Source of the DNA: Desulfuromonadaceae bacterium
GTDB lineage: Bacteria; Desulfobacterota; Desulfuromonadia; Desulfuromonadales; Geopsychrobacteraceae
DNA length: 8,278 nucleotides
NCBI GenBank assembly: GCA_030639985.1
Contig: DAOWKG010000134.1
Span: 1-8,278 of the forward strand
Direction: 5' to 3'
Shown here: positions 5,712-8,278 of the stretch, in pieces
Layout: every line of letters begins with the position of its first letter
Numbering within the stretch: the first letter of the stretch is position 1
Notes under the pieces: generated by a model
Database searches by the model: none
What the model saw: only the letters and a program-made list of their open reading frames with translations
Told to the model about the DNA's origin: nothing
Translations under genes and position numbers: made by a program

Positions 5712-7388
5712 GTGTCGCAAACAACAAATGGTGATGATAAAGCGAAAACTTATGGATCTGACAATGAACTTTCGTTTGTGGAAGAAAACGAGCGCTATCG
5801 ATTAACTCTCATCACGCAAAATGGACAAATGGAGTGCGTGGTTGAAATAGAAATATTTCCCCCCGAAGTTAAGGTCAAAAAAACGACGGTAAATACTGAG
5901 TGCGATGATGGCAATACCGAACCGGTTAGCGGTGATATCGAACCAGTAGATAGTGACGTCGAACTAAGTGACGTCGACGAAAAACCTGCCCCGATAATTA
6001 GTCCCCCCGATATTTTCTGGTTCTTGCAGCAAAATAATATTGTTCAAACAATTGAATATCCCGCTGTTTATAGTTTTTGTGCCGCTATTGAAATGGGGAC
6101 AAAATTACAACCTACTGTACTCGCCCATGGGACCGAGCCGATTGCCGGAGCCGATGGTTGGTTTGAGCTTACCGTTAAGACTACAGGTGAAAATACTGAA
6201 TTCAAAGAGGATGAAGATGGCAATATCGATTTTAAACTTCTGAATGCATATACCGAAATTGAGATTGGTCAAAAGCTTGGGATTGTCCATCCACCCAAGG
6301 ATGGGATTAACGGTATCGATGTCTGTGGTTTACCGGTCATGGCACAAAAGGGGAAGCCGTTTGAATTGATTGGGGGGGAAGGGGTTGAGCTTAAATTTGA
6401 TAATCGGGTCGCATTTGCGACAAAATCGGGACGGGCGCTACATGAAAAACAGACGGTCTCAGTGGTTGACCAACTGGTTGTCACTGGCAATGTTGATTTG
6501 AGTATTGGCAATATTGATTTCAATGGTTTTGTTGAGGTTGGCGGTGATGTCCCTGATGATTTTGATATCCAAGCAACCAAGGGGGTAAAAATAGGTGGTG
6601 CGGTCGGTGCGTGTCATATTGAATCGGCGGGGGCGGTTGAGATTGCCAGTATGGCGGGGAGGGAGATCGGACGAATTACCTGTCATGGGGATCTGCATGC
6701 AACTTTCCTTAATCAAGTAATGGTGCAATGCTTTGGTGATGTTTATGTAACCAATGAAATTCGTAACTCGGTGATTAAAGCTACCGGTAAGATTGTTGTT
6801 GAACGTGGCGCTATCATTGGTGGCAGTTGTACCGCCAGAGACGGGATTGAAGTCAAGAATCTTGGTGCCACGTCGGGAATTAAAACCAGAGTGGTTGCCG
6901 GTGTATATTTTCCCGATGCCGATCGGTTTGAGTATTTACGGAATCAGCTGCAGATAATTAATCGACAAATCAAATCTATAGCTGCGGCAATGGAACCATT
7001 GAAACGGAATATCAGAAATGATGACAACCTTGCCACCACGGCAAAAATAAGGATGTCGATTCTGGAAGAACAGTTAGCAAAGATACAGCTTGAAAAAGAA
7101 ATCTTTGGTGCCGAAATTAACGCTTCGACGCCGCAGGAGTTTGGCAGTAAAAATCCCAAAATCAATGTGTTTGACACGCTCATGGAAGGGGTTAGTATTG
7201 TGTTGGGACAAGAGACTGCGGAGGTGAAGATTGCCCGAACCGGACCGCTGTCGATTATTGAGAATAGTCGCCAAGGTGGTTTTTATTATTTGACTTTGAC
7301 GCCGATGCAGGTTTCAGCAGTACAACTTGAAGAAGAAATTATTGCCGCAGAAAAGCAGCAGACAGAACCGACAATGGCACAAAATTAG
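5712..7388 (+). CDS. FapA/DUF342 family polymer-forming protein
   Basis: A 558-residue protein with no signal peptide or membrane segment. Residues 1-60 form a short beta-rich N-terminal part. Residues 61-92 are an acidic low-complexity linker (SDVEL/SDVDE). Residues 97-250 match the conserved FapA N-terminal region (GTEPIAGADGWFEL, then GQKLGIVHPPKDGINGIDVCG). Residues 250-398 are glycine- and valine-rich short strands typical of the DUF342 right-handed beta-helix (NIDFNGFVEVGGDV, GAIIGGSCTARDGIEVKNLG). A coiled coil follows at about 404-470, then a beta tail (VSIVLGQETAEVKI). Family members such as FapA of Vibrio vulnificus have been linked to polar localisation and flagellar assembly; the role here is unproven. 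The start is GTG 5712, with TAGGTAG at 5699-5705 as a modest ribosome site. It follows the broken c-di-GMP gene by 53 nt. No flagellar genes are in view. Confidence 0.85.
   Translation: MSQTTNGDDKAKTYGSDNELSFVEENERYRLTLITQNGQMECVVEIEIFPPEVKVKKTTVNTECDDGNTEPVSGDIEPVDSDVELSDVDEKPAPIISPPDIFWFLQQNNIVQTIEYPAVYSFCAAIEMGTKLQPTVLAHGTEPIAGADGWFELTVKTTGENTEFKEDEDGNIDFKLLNAYTEIEIGQKLGIVHPPKDGINGIDVCGLPVMAQKGKPFELIGGEGVELKFDNRVAFATKSGRALHEKQTVSVVDQLVVTGNVDLSIGNIDFNGFVEVGGDVPDDFDIQATKGVKIGGAVGACHIESAGAVEIASMAGREIGRITCHGDLHATFLNQVMVQCFGDVYVTNEIRNSVIKATGKIVVERGAIIGGSCTARDGIEVKNLGATSGIKTRVVAGVYFPDADRFEYLRNQLQIINRQIKSIAAAMEPLKRNIRNDDNLATTAKIRMSILEEQLAKIQLEKEIFGAEINASTPQEFGSKNPKINVFDTLMEGVSIVLGQETAEVKIARTGPLSIIENSRQGGFYYLTLTPMQVSAVQLEEEIIAAEKQQTEPTMAQN
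5952..5977 (+). repeat. in-frame 15-bp tandem repeat coding SDVEL/SDVDE
   Basis: AGTGACGTCGA occurs at 5952-5962 and again at 5967-5977, a 15-bp period that keeps frame and encodes two acidic pentapeptides in the FapA linker. Neighbouring TEPVS and IEPVD look like older copies. This suggests linker growth by slippage. Confidence 0.6.
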
Positions 7389-7409
7389 GACTTGGTCCCC
7401 AGTTTTTTT
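7388..7409 (+). terminator. weak candidate terminator after the FapA gene
   Basis: GGAC (7388-7391) can pair with GTCC (7395-7398) around a 3-nt loop, and a T7 run (7403-7409) follows after four bases. The stem is only 4 bp, so termination would be weak. It sits directly on the stop codon of the FapA gene, the right place for one. Confidence 0.25.
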
Positions 7410-7442
7410 GAGTTCACCATTCGTGTTACTTGCCTTCCCTCG

Positions 7443-7462
7443 GCTCTTTTGCTAAAAAGAGC
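7443..7462. other. perfect 8-bp hairpin in the fabI leader
   Basis: GCTCTTTT (7443-7450) and AAAAGAGC (7455-7462) form a perfect 8-bp stem with a GCTA loop. No T-run follows on the + strand, so it is not an ordinary terminator for the FapA gene. It lies 22 nt before the fabI ribosome site (AGGAGA, 7485-7490). It could be a repressor operator, a leader structure, or a T-tail-free terminator. A TATAAA at 7469-7474 downstream might be a -10 element, without a good -35 partner. Confidence 0.45.
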
Positions 7463-7501
7463 GATCAATATAAAAAAAATATACAGGAGACGTGAATATC
7501 T

Positions 7502-8269
7502 ATGGGACTTATGAGTGGCAAAAAAGGGGTTATCTTCGGGGTTGCAAACGACAAAAGTATTGCCTGGGGAGTAGCGCAACAACTGCACGCAGCAGGTGCT
7601 GAAATTGCTTATACCTATTTGAATGAAGCATTAGAAAAGCGAGTGCGTCCTTTGGCTGAAAGCCTTGGGGCTACCATCATCCTCCCTTGTGATGTCCAGA
7701 ATGAAGAAGAGATGGTCGCTGTTTTCAGTGAGCTGGAAAAACAGTGGGGCAAAATTGATTTTGTGGTTCATGCTATTGCCTTTGCTAATCGTGAAGATCT
7801 TAAACGGCCGTTCAGTCAGACCAGCCAAGATGGTTTTCGTCTGGCTCTCGATGTCAGTGCTTATTCTTTGGTTTCTATGACTCGTTGTGCCTTACCGGTA
7901 TTGCAAGAGGGTGGCAGCATCGTCACAATGTCTTACCTTGGTGCAGTGCGCACGGTGCCCGCTTATAATGTAATGGGGGTTGCCAAAGCAGCACTTGAAT
8001 CATCGGTTCGTTATCTGGCGGCAGAATTGGGTGAAAAAGGGATCAGGGTTAATGCTGTTTCTGCTGGCCCGATTAAAACTCTGGCTGCTGCTGGGATTGC
8101 CGATTTTAAGAAAAAACTGAATGTTGCTGAAGAACGGGCGCCCCTGAAGCGTCTGATCTCTCAGGATGAAGTTGGTAAGTCGGCTCTCTATCTCCTTTCT
8201 GACCTCTCTTCGGGGGTAACGGGTGAGATTCATTATGTCGATGGTGGCTTTAGTATCGCTGCTGGTTAA
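7502..8269 (+). CDS. fabI: Enoyl-[acyl-carrier-protein] reductase FabI
   Basis: Cytoplasmic enzyme of type II fatty acid synthesis that reduces trans-2-enoyl-ACP to acyl-ACP, the last step of each elongation cycle, using NADH in most FabI. The 255 residues make a complete short-chain dehydrogenase fold. The cofactor loop is GVANDKSIAWG (13-23), the FabI version of the Rossmann glycine motif. CDVQ (63-66) is the adenine-site Asp region and HAIAFA (90-95) the nicotinamide loop. The catalytic set is Y145, Y155 and K162 (SYLGAVR, YNVMGVAK; Y-x6-K), matching Y146/Y156/K163 of E. coli. The C-terminal YVDGGFSI is standard. Residue 93 is Ala where E. coli has Gly, the position linked there to triclosan sensitivity; Ala occurs in other FabI proteins as I recall. 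AGGAGA (7485-7490) is 11 nt from the ATG; a second in-frame ATG at 7511 is possible, but MGLMSGKKG aligns with the usual FabI N-terminus. Confidence 0.97.
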   Translation: MGLMSGKKGVIFGVANDKSIAWGVAQQLHAAGAEIAYTYLNEALEKRVRPLAESLGATIILPCDVQNEEEMVAVFSELEKQWGKIDFVVHAIAFANREDLKRPFSQTSQDGFRLALDVSAYSLVSMTRCALPVLQEGGSIVTMSYLGAVRTVPAYNVMGVAKAALESSVRYLAAELGEKGIRVNAVSAGPIKTLAAAGIADFKKKLNVAEERAPLKRLISQDEVGKSALYLLSDLSSGVTGEIHYVDGGFSIAAG

Positions 8270-8278
8270 CCTGTGGCA

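Overview
The window reads like part of an anaerobic deltaproteobacterial chromosome, most likely Desulfuromonadales (Geobacter/Pelobacter/Desulfuromonas relatives). This is inferred from gene content and protein style: a FeoB with the gate signature GCDTMAT/PCSAQL, a small Cys-rich protein coupled to feoB, a DtxR-type regulator fused to FeoA, a PAS domain with a Cys cluster, and multi-PAS GGDEF-EAL architecture. The taxonomy was not verified by any search. All convincing genes lie on the + strand. No tRNA, rRNA, CRISPR array or insertion sequence is visible.

Positions 224-3594 form a ferrous-iron (Feo) cluster: a Fur-family repressor (224-658), the Fe(II) transporter FeoB (742-2700), a 62-residue seven-cysteine protein whose GTG start overlaps the feoB stop (2697-2885), and a DtxR-family regulator carrying a C-terminal FeoA (SH3-like) domain (2938-3594). 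There is no free-standing feoA; the FeoA fold is present only as the tail of the regulator. The cluster therefore carries the iron importer, a probable accessory protein and two different families of iron-sensing repressor.

Positions 3743-5658 hold the remains of one large cyclic-di-GMP signalling gene (PAS-PAS-PAS-GGDEF-EAL). It is split by a single-base frame change in an A5 run (4240-4244). Its EAL phosphodiesterase domain has been deleted except for its first few and last ~38 residues, which lie in another frame after an A6 run (5540-5545). The two surviving open frames are 3743-4258 (coiled coil plus a Cys-rich PAS) and 4224-5555 (PAS-PAS-GGDEF, with an SGDEF active-site variant and an intact RxxD I-site). 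A good sigma70-type promoter (TTGACA, 18 bp, TTTAAT) precedes it.

Positions 5712-7388 encode a FapA/DUF342 polymer-forming protein with an acidic linker. Positions 7502-8269 encode the NADH-dependent enoyl-ACP reductase FabI, complete and with canonical catalytic residues. A perfect 8-bp hairpin sits in the leader just before fabI. The most interesting points are the decayed c-di-GMP gene with its two A-run frame changes, the Cys-rich FeoB companion, and the dual-regulator feo operon.
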